Assembly: GCA_902762305.1 (NCBI GenBank)
Contig: CACWNW010000003.1
Span: 1-64,000 of the forward strand
Source of the DNA: Fibrobacter succinogenes
GTDB taxonomy: Bacteria; Fibrobacterota; Fibrobacteria; Fibrobacterales; Fibrobacteraceae
Length of the DNA stretch: 64,000 nucleotides
Reading direction: 5' to 3'
The notes under the pieces: generated by a model
The model's database searches: none
What the model was told of the DNA's origin: nothing
The model's input: the letters and a program-made list of their open reading frames with translations, nothing else
Made by a program: the position numbers and the translations under genes
Part shown: piece by piece, positions 6,910-14,869 of the stretch
Position numbering within the stretch: position 1 is the first letter of the stretch
Layout: the number at the start of each line of letters is the position of its first letter

Positions 6910-8099
6910 CCTTAGTAATAAACACCCTGGAATCTGGCGACTATTCCGAACAGATAAACGCGATACTTGCTGGAAAGGATTCCGAAATCGAAATCATAAA
7001 CACCGCCGGCATGAATATCGCGCACTGCATGGGCTGCAACCAGTGCTGGCTCAAGACTCCGGGCATCTGCGCCATCAAGGACGACTACGAGATTATCATC
7101 AAGAAACTGGTAAAGGCGGACAACGTGTGGTTCGTCACCGATACGAGATTCAGGTTCACCGACTACCGCGGCAAGCGCGTGATGGACCGCCTAATGCCGA
7201 TGCTGAACATGTACCTCACGTTCCGCGACGGATGGATGCGCCACCAGTTGCGCTACCGTGCGCAAAATATCGGCATCATCTACAAGGGCGACGGCAACCA
7301 GCAACTGCTCGAAGAATGGACCGTGCGTTCATCGGCAAACATCGGCGGGCATTCGCTTGGGGCAATCGCACTCGACAAAAGGCTAACTAGCACGGCAACA
7401 ACCGAATTCCCCCGCAACGTTGCCAGCGAACCCGAAAGAGTCAGGCACGTCGCCATCATCAACGGGAGCCCCCGCATAAAGAAATTCAGCAACACGAACA
7501 AGATCATCCAATCGTTCGCGCAGGGGCTTGACGAAGCCGGGACAACGCACGAGCTCTACTCCCTGTCGAACCGTTCGGAGTGGGAAACCGCGCGCGAAGC
7601 CATCTCGCTCAACCAGGACACCATCATCGCATTGCCGCTCTACGTAGACTGCGTACCGGCGCTACTGCTCGAATTCCTGGGCACCTTGCCTGCGAACTGT
7701 GCACAGCCAGCCAAGATGTCGTTCATCCTTCACAGCGGTTTCGAAGAAGGCCACCAGCTCCGCCTTGGCGAAAGGCTTTTGCAATCGCTGTCGGAGCAGT
7801 TGGGCTATACCTACGGCGGGACGCTCGTCAAGGGCGGCAGCTTTATGCTCCGCATGTTCGAAGGCAAGAACGCTGAAAGGGTACTAAATCCTTACCGCGC
7901 AATGGGAAGGCTGTTCGCCGAAAACGGGAACTTCTTCTTCCCTGAAGCTGCAAAATTTACGGGCCCGGAACAGTTCCCGTGGCTTGTACGCAAAATGGTC
8001 GGGATAATCTTCCGGAGCGTCATCCGCAAGCACTTCGACAGATTCGCCAAGGAATGGGGCTGCACGCGCCCGCTAGAAGACAAGCCGTACAGCGAATAG
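6906..8099 (+). CDS. Tandem two-domain flavodoxin-like (NADPH-dependent FMN reductase-type) protein
   Basis: A 397-residue cytoplasmic protein made of two flavodoxin-fold halves. The first half contains the CMGCNQCW...PGICAIKDD segment typical of iron-sulphur-flavoprotein-like reductases, followed by the KLVKADNVWFVTD strand. The second half restarts near residue 190 with a P-loop-like phosphate site, VAIINGSPRIKKFSNTNK. The start at 6906 is chosen because AAGGAG precedes it; an in-frame codon at 6867 lies inside a decayed gene. It probably binds FMN and reduces small molecules or quinones with NAD(P)H; the substrate is unknown. The first half lacks an obvious N-terminal phosphate loop, so only the second may bind flavin. 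Single gene, convergent with the lipoprotein gene ending at 8113. Confidence 0.75.
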   Translation: MTLVINTLESGDYSEQINAILAGKDSEIEIINTAGMNIAHCMGCNQCWLKTPGICAIKDDYEIIIKKLVKADNVWFVTDTRFRFTDYRGKRVMDRLMPMLNMYLTFRDGWMRHQLRYRAQNIGIIYKGDGNQQLLEEWTVRSSANIGGHSLGAIALDKRLTSTATTEFPRNVASEPERVRHVAIINGSPRIKKFSNTNKIIQSFAQGLDEAGTTHELYSLSNRSEWETAREAISLNQDTIIALPLYVDCVPALLLEFLGTLPANCAQPAKMSFILHSGFEEGHQLRLGERLLQSLSEQLGYTYGGTLVKGGSFMLRMFEGKNAERVLNPYRAMGRLFAENGNFFFPEAAKFTGPEQFPWLVRKMVGIIFRSVIRKHFDRFAKEWGCTRPLEDKPYSE

Positions 8100-8112
8100 G
8101 TTCTGCGAACCG

Positions 8113-9243
8113 CTAGGGTTCCGGCATTTCCTCGTCCAAGAAGCACCAGACGGAGTCACTTACGATTCTTTCGGGGCGGCAGAGCCTGGGATACACCCCT
8201 TCGGGAGCATTCATGTTGCGGTGGATGCAATCGATGGCACGGTTGTAATCTATCTCGTGCCCTCTGCATTCCGCCTCCGGAGAGGCTGGGACGGTATCGA
8301 GGACTGGCGGATACTTGTTACAAATATGACCCCCGAAAATCCACATGCCTTCCTTGTCCGTAATTTTCAAATTGTACTTTTCTATGAAAATGGTATCAAT
8401 ACCATCGAAACGCATCGTCAACGAATCGCCTTCAGGCATATACAAGGTATCGGTATAACCGAGAATCGTCACCAGCGAATCCCCTTCGAACATGTCGATA
8501 GGCCATCCACTTCTATGGATTATTGCGACCGTATCAACATGTTGAATGTAAATCACGGGGGTATACAACGGATTCGATTTAATCCATATCGTGATTGTAG
8601 AATCCGTCAGGCGGATCAACCGGGATTCCAACCAAGTCTTTCCCGCATCCGCAGTTATATTACCATAGTAGAAGGCTTCGTCCCCTATCATGATCTTTTG
8701 AAAATACGGATATCCATTTTTGCAATCGCCCCAGGCAGGAGACTCGCAATCATCGGCTTCGGCAAGCAAAAGGGAATCTTCGCGCACTAGGAACGCAAAC
8801 TTGATATCAGTCCAGGTAACTTTACTGGAGAACCGGGCTTTCCCACTATCATAGATTTCGTCAATACTACAATATGGGCGTTCTTTCTTTTTGGCATTAA
8901 TATAGCGCCCTAAAACTCCATCGGCACCTTCGGCAGCACGTTGTTCGGGAGTAAAGGGGTCCACTTCATCGTATTTATAATTGTAGAATTCCTGCTTTGC
9001 GTCCAAGGTATCGAACGGGAGCGAATCCAGCACGGGGTCTTTCGTCGTCACAGTCACAGTAGTCACAGATGAAGAACTCACCGCGGGAACTTCGGACGAG
9101 GAACTCTCTGCTTGCGAAGAGGAACTTTCCGCAACATCCTGGGAAGACCCCGGTGAAATAACTAGCTCCGGGGACGAAGAGGAATTATCGCAGGCGACAA
9201 GCATAAATGCAACCGCACCTATTGTCAGAAATTTTTTCAACAT
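8113..9243 (-). CDS. Lipoprotein with poly-serine linker, unknown function
   Basis: A 376-residue lipoprotein. MLKKFLTIGAVAFMLVAC followed by DNSSSS gives the lipidation signal, and residues 20-60 are a low-complexity Ser/Glu tether (SSSSQAESSSSEV) of the kind common on Fibrobacter surface lipoproteins. The mature domain is beta-rich with pairs of Cys (YCSIDE, DDCESPAWGDC, CNKYPP, CIHRNM, CRPERI) that could form disulphides. Start at 9243 is chosen over upstream in-frame codons because AAAGGAG lies 6-7 bases before it. No family recognised. It lies downstream of the rpsB-tsf terminator and is a separate transcription unit. Confidence 0.75.
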   Translation of the reverse strand: MLKKFLTIGAVAFMLVACDNSSSSPELVISPGSSQDVAESSSSQAESSSSEVPAVSSSSVTTVTVTTKDPVLDSLPFDTLDAKQEFYNYKYDEVDPFTPEQRAAEGADGVLGRYINAKKKERPYCSIDEIYDSGKARFSSKVTWTDIKFAFLVREDSLLLAEADDCESPAWGDCKNGYPYFQKIMIGDEAFYYGNITADAGKTWLESRLIRLTDSTITIWIKSNPLYTPVIYIQHVDTVAIIHRSGWPIDMFEGDSLVTILGYTDTLYMPEGDSLTMRFDGIDTIFIEKYNLKITDKEGMWIFGGHICNKYPPVLDTVPASPEAECRGHEIDYNRAIDCIHRNMNAPEGVYPRLCRPERIVSDSVWCFLDEEMPEP

Positions 9244-9287
9244 ATTTTTCTCCTTTCCAAATAAATATAATTCATTTTTCGTCCAAG

Positions 9288-9323
9288 AGAAAAAAAAACT
9301 GGCCGCCCCGAGTGGGACGACCA
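9288..9323 (-). terminator. Rho-independent terminator of rpsB-tsf
   Basis: On the minus strand a 10-bp stem (TGGTCGTCCC / GGGGCGGCCA, two G-U pairs, 4-base loop) is followed by TTTTTTTT. It ends transcription from rpsB-tsf 55 bases after the tsf stop. Confidence 0.88.
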
Positions 9324-9335
9324 ATTTAAAAAGCT

Positions 9336-9372
9336 TGGATCCTATCGCCTCTGTCGAGGCTCCAGGATGACA
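9336..9372 (-). repeat. Dispersed intergenic repeat, copy 2 (inverted)
   Basis: On the minus strand it reads TGTCATCCTGGAGCC ... GGCGATAGGATCCA, with the same ends as the element at 2165-2206. It lies between the tsf stop and its terminator. Within the element GCCTC-gaca-GAGGC forms a short hairpin. Confidence 0.5.
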
Positions 9373-9377
9373 ATCTC

Positions 9378-10259
9378 TTAGTTACCGCGTTCGAAGCGGA
9401 TGAAGTTCACGACCTTCAGGCTGGAAAGACCGAGCTGCTTGGCAACGACTTCCTGGAGGTAGTCCTTGACGGAGAGCTTCTTCGGGTTCTTTTCGGACAT
9501 GAAGAATTCCTGATCTTCGAGAACGATTTCCTTGAGCACCTTAGCCACGCGGCCATCGATCTGGCGCTGCATGAACTCAGGCTTGGTCTGCTTGCCGGAA
9601 GCTTCGATCTGGGCCTTGGCAATTTCCTTTTCCTTCTCGATCGTTTCGGCCGGGACGGAAGCATCGTTCAGGGCAACCGGAGCGAAAGCGGCAGCCTGCA
9701 TGGCGATGTCCTTGGCGGCAGCCTTGAGGGCGGCTTCGTCGGCAGAGCCTTCGAAAGTGAGTTCAGTGATGACACCAATCTTGCCCTTCATGTGGCTGTA
9801 AACACCGAACACGGAATTCGGGGCCTTCTTGAGCTCGCCGAACTTGCGGAAGTCGATGTTTTCCTGGATCTTCACGAGGACGTCCTGGAGACGGTCGTTG
9901 ATCTTGACACCGTCAACGACAGCGTTCTTGAGATCTTCGACGGAAGAGATAGCCTGCGTTTCCACGGCCTTGATGGCGAGGTTGGCGAGGGCCACGAAGT
10001 CTTCGTTGTTGGAAACCGGTTCGGTTTCGCAAGAGAGTTCGAAAGCAGCAGCCTTGTCAGCAGTTTCCACGAGGTAGATACGGCCTTCCTTGGCAGCCTT
10101 GTCGGCGCGCTTGGCAGCGACAGCGGCACCCTGCTTGCGCAGGAGTTCCACGGCCTTGTCCATGTCACCGTCAGTTTCGGTGAGGGCCTTCTTGCACTGC
10201 ATCATGCCCACGCCAGTCTTCTGGCGGAGTTCGTTAACGAGGGAAGCGGTAATCTGCAT
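9378..10259 (-). CDS. tsf: Translation elongation factor Ts
   Basis: A 293-residue EF-Ts, the cytoplasmic nucleotide exchange factor that recycles EF-Tu. The N-terminal UBA-like domain MQITASLVNELRQKTGVGMM with CKKALTETDGDMDKA matches the family signature, followed by the exchange domain with SCETEPVSNNEDFVALA. Length is typical. It starts 2 bases after the rpsB stop, the classical rpsB-tsf arrangement, and is followed by a strong terminator. Confidence 0.97.
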   Translation of the reverse strand: MQITASLVNELRQKTGVGMMQCKKALTETDGDMDKAVELLRKQGAAVAAKRADKAAKEGRIYLVETADKAAAFELSCETEPVSNNEDFVALANLAIKAVETQAISSVEDLKNAVVDGVKINDRLQDVLVKIQENIDFRKFGELKKAPNSVFGVYSHMKGKIGVITELTFEGSADEAALKAAAKDIAMQAAAFAPVALNDASVPAETIEKEKEIAKAQIEASGKQTKPEFMQRQIDGRVAKVLKEIVLEDQEFFMSEKNPKKLSVKDYLQEVVAKQLGLSSLKVVNFIRFERGN

Positions 10260-10261
10260 AA

Positions 10262-11002
10262 TTACTTGTCCTCACCGTTGTCAAACTTCTTGGGTTCTTC
10301 CTTGTCAGCCTTCTTGTCGGCGGCCACGCGGGCCTTGACGTTGGCGGCGATGTAGTCCACAATGAGCTTGATGGACTTCACGGCGTCGTCGTTAGCCGGC
10401 ACGGGGAAATCGACGAGAGTCGGGTCGACGTTCGTGTCGCAGATGCCGATGATAGGAATGTGGAGGCGGCGAGCTTCGGCCACGGCGATCTTTTCGTGAG
10501 CGAGGTCGGTCACGACGAGGAGGCCCGGGAGGTTCACCATTTCGCGGATGCCACCGAACACGGAGAGCAGCTTTTCGCGTTCACGGTTCTTGTCGAGCAC
10601 TTCCTTCTTGGAGAGAGCCTGGAACGTACCGTCGTTTTCCATGGCGTCGATCTTGTCGATCTTCTTGATGGACTTACGAACAGTCTGGAAGTTCGTGAGC
10701 ATACCACCGAGCCAGCGGTTGGTGACGGAGAACTGGTTGCAGGCAGCGGCGGCGTCGAGCACGCACTGACGAGCAGTCGGCTTGGTGCCGACGAAGAGAA
10801 CCGTCTTGCCGGATTCGGAGATCTTGGCGGCGGCCTTGGCGGCTTCTTCGAGGAGGTCGCGGGTCTTGGAGAGGTTAAGAACGTAGATGCCGTTCTTTTC
10901 CGCCAGGATGTAGGGTTTCATTTTCGGGTTCCAGCGCTGAGTCTGGTGACCAAAGTGGGAACCTGCAGCGAGCAGGTCTTCAACGGAAGGCAGATTTGCC
11001 AT
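10262..11002 (-). CDS. rpsB: 30S ribosomal protein S2
   Basis: A 246-residue S2 with the diagnostic stretches LLAAGSHFGHQTQRWNPKMK, VLFVGTKPTARQ, NRWLGGMLTNFQTV and LLVVTDLAHEKIAVAEA. The C-terminus is a charged tail rich in Lys and Glu. It is the first gene of the rpsB-tsf operon. A leader of about 140 bases separates it from a recognisable promoter, long enough for the autoregulatory structures seen in many rpsB leaders, although I do not recognise a specific motif. Confidence 0.97.
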   Translation of the reverse strand: MANLPSVEDLLAAGSHFGHQTQRWNPKMKPYILAEKNGIYVLNLSKTRDLLEEAAKAAAKISESGKTVLFVGTKPTARQCVLDAAAACNQFSVTNRWLGGMLTNFQTVRKSIKKIDKIDAMENDGTFQALSKKEVLDKNREREKLLSVFGGIREMVNLPGLLVVTDLAHEKIAVAEARRLHIPIIGICDTNVDPTLVDFPVPANDDAVKSIKLIVDYIAANVKARVAADKKADKEEPKKFDNGEDK

Positions 11003-11179
11003 AATGTATTCCTTTTCGGTTGTTACTACCCAGTATGCAAATAAGCCGCGAAGCGAAGCCCGAACCTAGGGTTGTAGACCGCGCCACCGAAGCGACTCTC
11101 GCAAACCGGTGATTGGTTTTTACCCGGGCGAAATTGCCCGAGTGGGTGCAAATATAGAAAATAATAATGGGCCGGTAAA
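11003..11179 (-). promoter_or_regulatory. rpsB promoter and long 5' leader
   Basis: On the minus strand TTTACC (11174-11179), 17 bases and TATATT (11151-11156) followed by TG form the promoter. The expected transcript begins near 11144 and opens with a hairpin CGGGC-AATTTC-GCCCG (11125-11140). The remaining ~120 bases contain GC-rich segments that could pair. A role in S2-mediated feedback is inference. Confidence 0.6.
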
Positions 11180-11215
11180 GCGCAAAAATCCGTAATTTTA
11201 ACTAAATTTGGGCAC

Positions 11216-11971
11216 ATGGCAGATAAAAAGAAGATACTCGTGATGGTAGGAAGCCCGAAAAACGAGCGGAGCGGAACGCTTATTCCCACAAAGGCGTTCG
11301 TTCAGGGGCTCGAAGAGAACGGCGACTACGAGACCGAATACCTCTTTATCGACAGGCTGAACATAAAGCCCTGCCGCGGATGCCTCAGCTGCTGGGGCCG
11401 CAAAGACGGCAGCTGCTTCATCAAGGGCGACGACGTTCCCTGGGTGCGCGAGAAGCTCACCAACGCGGACATCGTCATCTGGAGTTTCCCGCTGTACCTG
11501 TTCGGCGTTCCCGGCCAGATGAAGGTCTTGATGGACCGCATAGTCGGGATGGTCCACCCCTACATGGGCCAGAAACTGGAAAACGGCGCAAACGCCATGA
11601 ACTCGCACCTGCACGGGCTGCAGTTCCAGAAGGAAGGCCAGAAGATTATCCTGCTTTCGAGCTGCGCCTGGATGGATATAGACGTGGTGTACGAACCCAT
11701 CGTGAAGCAGTTCGACATCATCCTCGGGCACGAGGGCTACACGCTCATCGCGGCCCCCCAGATGCGCGCGCTCGACCACCGCGGCGGCCCGCGGCGCCTC
11801 GCCATGCTCCGTGAAAAATTCCGCAAGGGCGGCGAGGAACTCGCAAAGACGGGCAAGCTCTCGCAGGAAGCCATCGACATGATGCAGAAGCCCATCTTCA
11901 GCGAAGAGGCCTACGTGACGCTCGTGACCGAGTTCGTCACGCACATGTTCGACAGGCCGGACAACTTCTAG
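11216..11971 (+). CDS. Flavodoxin-family NAD(P)H-dependent oxidoreductase
   Basis: A 251-residue NADPH-dependent FMN reductase-type protein. The N-terminal phosphate-binding loop is ILVMVGSPKNERSGT, followed by the CRGCLSCWGRKDGSC-FIKGDD motif and WSFPLYLFGVPGQMKVLMDR, the standard substrate/flavin face of this family. It shares the C-x-G-C-x-x-C-W motif with the first half of the double flavodoxin at 6906, so they are distant relatives. It is divergent from rpsB and converges with the CE6 esterase gene, overlapping it by 4 bases. A TAAATT box ends 7 bases before the ATG and there is no ribosome site, suggesting a leaderless mRNA. Physiological substrate unknown. Confidence 0.85.
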   Translation: MADKKKILVMVGSPKNERSGTLIPTKAFVQGLEENGDYETEYLFIDRLNIKPCRGCLSCWGRKDGSCFIKGDDVPWVREKLTNADIVIWSFPLYLFGVPGQMKVLMDRIVGMVHPYMGQKLENGANAMNSHLHGLQFQKEGQKIILLSSCAWMDIDVVYEPIVKQFDIILGHEGYTLIAAPQMRALDHRGGPRRLAMLREKFRKGGEELAKTGKLSQEAIDMMQKPIFSEEAYVTLVTEFVTHMFDRPDNF

Positions 11972-13623
11972 AAGGAACCGACAAGCACCTTCTTCATGCC
12001 CGCCTTTCCGGCGCCACGTACCAGGTACACGCCCTGACGGATTCCCTTGAACCCATCCTTGACCATGCGTACCGCATCATCCATGCCGGCGGCCCTGAAG
12101 CTCGCCACACGCTGGCCCTGCATATCGAACAAACTAAAATTGCTTTCTGCCTCGGTCATGCCAAAGCGCACACCCGCGATTCTGTCGCTACCGCCGGAGC
12201 CGCCTACGGCCTTGAATTCCACATAGTCGATATCAATCCAGTCGTTCGTGATTTCGAGTTGGAGTTCGTGTTCGCCCGCCTTCAAGGTAGCCTTGCCGCC
12301 ACTCACGACGTTGAACGTTTCAAAGCCGTCCCCAGTATTGGCCATCTCCGTACCGATAGGCTGGTCATCCATGTAAAGCGTAAAGCTACCGGTTCCATTC
12401 TCGCCCGCCACGTTGGCAGAAATTTCGTATTCGCCATCGGCAGCGACTTTCACGGTGTACTTGAGCCATTCGCCCTTCTGGCAGTAGCCCACGACGATAC
12501 CCATGTTCGGCTGGTAAATATCCACGTCATCCTTGCGGAGCTTGCCGCCCTCGTTACCCTTGTTCAGGTCGTAGTAGGCAACGTCCGCACCGCCCTTGTT
12601 GTAGTTTTCGGCCTGTACCTTGCCCGGAATTTCAATCGGCTCGGTATAGGGGCCGTATTCCTCGGGAGGCTCGTCGGGCACCACGGACTGGCTCGGGTCC
12701 ACCAAGTTTACAGGAGGAGCATCCGGGTCAATCGTCTTGTCAATAAGCTTGAGCATCTCGGAGCAGTAGCGCCTGCCGAGTTCAATCACGCCCGCACGGC
12801 CGAAATGGTAGGGGTCCTTGCCGTTGCCCTGCAGGCCCTTCGAGGAGGCGAGCCCGAACTTCTTGAAGTTGTCCTTGAGCTGAGCGATGCCGCCGTTCTT
12901 GCTCCCGCAGCAGTTGTTGCCTTCCTGGAGCAACTCACCCGCCACGAACGGGACCTCGTTCTCGTCGAGGCCGAGTGCGTCTACGACATCCTTGTAGGTC
13001 TTGTAAACCGTCTTGCGCCAGTTAGCATCGGTACCGTCGCTTTCGCCCTGATGGAAGATGAAGCCCTTGATGACGCCGACTTCCTGCGCCTTCTTGGCAA
13101 GTTCCAGGATGCGTCCCGGAGGGTTGCCGTCGTAGTCGTTAATCCAGCCCCAGCCCTTGATATCCTTGCCGTCGCCGTTGAAATAGGCTTGGTACTGGTC
13201 CTTGTCGAAAGCGCGGATACTCACCGCACCGATAGCCACCGGGATGATGCCCACGGTGACGCCCGGGAGGGAATCCACCATAGCGCGGCCGAAGTAGTCG
13301 GCCGGGGAAAGGTTCTCGAAGGCATGGAACATCGGGGGAATCGCGGCCGCCCACTCGCCTTCCTTGATGGACTGCGTGGTGCTGCCGCTACGGTCCTTCG
13401 CATTAGCCGTGTGGGACGCCAGCATGATGAAGTTCTTGGGGGCCTGGGCCTGATCTTCGGAAGGGACGATATCGCCGTTGCCCGCCATGTTGGACTGCCC
13501 GTAGGCAATGTAGATGTGGAAATTGGGATTGGGGGCGGCACTGGCAAGCGTCGCCAACATCAGAACTCCGCCCACAAGCCACAAGACAAGGGTCAGAAAA
13601 TCCGAGATTTTTTTGACATCCAT
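11968..13623 (-). CDS. Secreted CE6-type acetyl (xylan) esterase with CBM6 and C-terminal paralogous module
   Basis: A 551-residue exported enzyme: signal peptide to about residue 29, then an SGNH-hydrolase domain of carbohydrate esterase family 6 (IYIAYGQSNMAGNGD with catalytic Ser44; FIFHQGESDG; DPYHFGRAG supplying the His). A family 6 carbohydrate-binding module follows (PGKVQAENYNKGG to NDWIDIDYVEFKAVG, about 335-475). The last ~70 residues (VRFGMTEAESNFSLFDMQG ... GVYLVRGAGKAGMKKVLV) look like the basic C-terminal Fibrobacter paralogous module found on secreted fibre-degrading enzymes and resemble a surface-sorting tail. The likely role is removal of acetyl groups from xylan so that xylanases can act. 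AGGAG precedes the ATG. Substrate inferred from family. Confidence 0.85.
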   Translation of the reverse strand: MDVKKISDFLTLVLWLVGGVLMLATLASAAPNPNFHIYIAYGQSNMAGNGDIVPSEDQAQAPKNFIMLASHTANAKDRSGSTTQSIKEGEWAAAIPPMFHAFENLSPADYFGRAMVDSLPGVTVGIIPVAIGAVSIRAFDKDQYQAYFNGDGKDIKGWGWINDYDGNPPGRILELAKKAQEVGVIKGFIFHQGESDGTDANWRKTVYKTYKDVVDALGLDENEVPFVAGELLQEGNNCCGSKNGGIAQLKDNFKKFGLASSKGLQGNGKDPYHFGRAGVIELGRRYCSEMLKLIDKTIDPDAPPVNLVDPSQSVVPDEPPEEYGPYTEPIEIPGKVQAENYNKGGADVAYYDLNKGNEGGKLRKDDVDIYQPNMGIVVGYCQKGEWLKYTVKVAADGEYEISANVAGENGTGSFTLYMDDQPIGTEMANTGDGFETFNVVSGGKATLKAGEHELQLEITNDWIDIDYVEFKAVGGSGGSDRIAGVRFGMTEAESNFSLFDMQGQRVASFRAAGMDDAVRMVKDGFKGIRQGVYLVRGAGKAGMKKVLVGSF

Positions 13624-13747
13624 GACACACTCCTATACACTACTCCAAAAGTACCCAAAAGGAGCGTCAATATCCCACGAAAAACAGCGATTTCCGTGGA
13701 TAAATAGTCAACAAACCCGCGGCCGGCGGGCCCTTGCAGCAAGCCGC

Positions 13748-13783
13748 AAAAAAAAGAAAAACCCCGGCATAGACCGGGGTTTT
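13748..13783 (-). terminator. Rho-independent terminator of rplM-rpsI
   Basis: Stem AAAACCCCGG / CCGGGGTTTT (13758-13767 with 13774-13783) followed on the minus strand by TTTTTCTTTTTTTTT. It lies 20 bases past the rpsI stop. Confidence 0.92.
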
Positions 13784-13803
13784 CCGTAAAAGCGATTCGC
13801 AGA

Positions 13804-14208
13804 TTAGCGCTTGCTGAACTGGAAGTGCTTACGAGCCTTCTTGCGGCCGAACTTCTTACGTTCAACGGCACGGGCGTCACGAGTCATGAGGCCTTCCTTC
13901 TTGAGGGCGGGCTTCACTTCGGCGTCGTTGGCGACCAAGGCGCGGGAAATGCCAAGACGGACAGCGCCCATCTGGCCGGCGATTCCACCGCCACGAGCGG
14001 TGACTTCGACGTCCCATTCTTCCGCGTTGCCGAGGATGGCGAACGGAAGGTTGGCAATCATGTTCTGCACTTCAGAGTGGAAGTAATCCTTGAAATCACG
14101 ACCATTGATAGTGCGCTTGCCGGTACCCGGCTTCAGGATCACAGCGGCGATGGCGTTCTTGCGGCGGCCCGTGCCACGGTAGATCTTCTTGTTCTTTGCG
14201 GTAGCGAT
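13804..14208 (-). CDS. rpsI: 30S ribosomal protein S9, apparently started at an ATC codon
   Basis: S9 is the 30S protein whose C-terminal KR tail reaches the P site; here it ends ARKHFQFSKR. The first ATG/GTG/TTG in frame is a GTG at 14142, but that would remove the conserved first strand. Reading upstream in the same frame gives ATAKNKKIYRGTGRRKNAIAAV, exactly the S9 N-terminus, beginning at ATC (14206-14208), which sits 8 bases after a perfect GGAGG. No in-frame ATG, GTG or TTG lies between that ribosome site and 14142. The simplest reading is a 134-residue S9, normal length, initiated at AUC. A base-call error (ATG to ATC) is the alternative. It lies 23 bases downstream of rplM. Confidence 0.88.
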   Translation of the reverse strand: MATAKNKKIYRGTGRRKNAIAAVILKPGTGKRTINGRDFKDYFHSEVQNMIANLPFAILGNAEEWDVEVTARGGGIAGQMGAVRLGISRALVANDAEVKPALKKEGLMTRDARAVERKKFGRKKARKHFQFSKR

Positions 14209-14231
14209 AGAGGTATCCTCCGTTCTAAAGA

Positions 14232-14660
14232 TTAGAAGTCAACGACTTCGGGGTTCTGCGCAGCGTGCGGATGTTCGGCGCCGGCATAGATTTTGAGTTT
14301 CTTAACCATCTTGTGGCCAAGAGCGCTGTGAGGGAGCATACCCCAGATAGCAGCGGTCAGCGGGGCGGTCGGGTCCTTCGCCATGAGGTCGGCGAAATTG
14401 ATCCAGCGTTCGCCGGCGATGTGACCGGTGTGGTGGAAGTATTCCTTGTTCAGGTTCTTGTTGCCGGTAACGGCAACCTTGCCGGCGTTGATGACAACAA
14501 CGAAGTCACCAGTGTCGACGTTCGGGGAATAGATGGCCTTGTGCTTGCCCATGAGGAGGCGAGCAACTTCGCTTGCAACGCGTCCCATCGGCTTGTCGGC
14601 GGCATCCACAAGCTTCCACTTGCGGGTGACGGACTTCGGGTTTACCGTAATGGTCTTCAT
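14232..14660 (-). CDS. rplM: 50S ribosomal protein L13
   Basis: A 142-residue L13 of normal length: KWKLVDAADKPMGRVASEVA, then LMGKHKAIYSPNVDTGDFVVV, NAGKVAVTGNK and GMLPHSALGHKMVKKLKIY. It is the first gene of the rplM-rpsI operon, with its own promoter at 14719-14747 and a shared terminator at 13748-13783. AGAGGA precedes the start. Confidence 0.97.
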   Translation of the reverse strand: MKTITVNPKSVTRKWKLVDAADKPMGRVASEVARLLMGKHKAIYSPNVDTGDFVVVINAGKVAVTGNKNLNKEYFHHTGHIAGERWINFADLMAKDPTAPLTAAIWGMLPHSALGHKMVKKLKIYAGAEHPHAAQNPEVVDF

Positions 14661-14718
14661 GTAAATCCTCTAGGTGAATTAGATTCCAGGGCATCGGCGC
14701 CCTAGGAAAAGCGAAACA

Positions 14719-14747
14719 AATATAGATGGTTTTCGCGAAGGCGACAA
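14719..14747 (-). promoter_or_regulatory. rplM-rpsI promoter
   Basis: On the minus strand TTGTCG (14742-14747), 17 bases and TATATT (14719-14724) followed by TG. Same architecture and TATATTTG core as the rpsB and 38460 promoters. Confidence 0.7.
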
Positions 14748-14798
14748 GGTGGAAAAATCACTTTTTTGCAAAAAAGTCCGAAAAATATTGGATTTTTG

Positions 14799-14825
14799 TT
14801 CTATCAATTATATTAATTGGTAGAA
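14799..14825. other. Perfect-length inverted repeat, 12-bp arms
   Basis: TTCTATCAATTA, loop TAT, TAATTGGTAGAA: 12 paired positions with a single mismatch (a U-G pair in RNA). It lies in the 208-base spacer between the CLCA-like gene and the rplM promoter. No U-run follows on either strand, so it is not a classical terminator. Operator or RNA hairpin, unassigned. Confidence 0.5.
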
Positions 14826-14869
14826 TTATATAAGTAATTTTGCTCGTTACACGTCAGTCAATAGATTTT

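Noticed and set aside
8099-8121. Possible terminator between the convergent genes at 8099 and 8113
   Set aside because: Only 5-bp stems (GGTTC/GAACC) with alternative pairings and no U-run.
12259-13707. 482-codon frame opposite the CE6 esterase gene
   Set aside because: No signal peptide, motif or ribosome site; the opposite strand encodes a complete esterase plus CBM6.
13804-14142. rpsI starting at GTG 14142 (112 residues)
   Set aside because: Would delete the conserved first strand of S9, which is encoded immediately upstream behind a good ribosome site.
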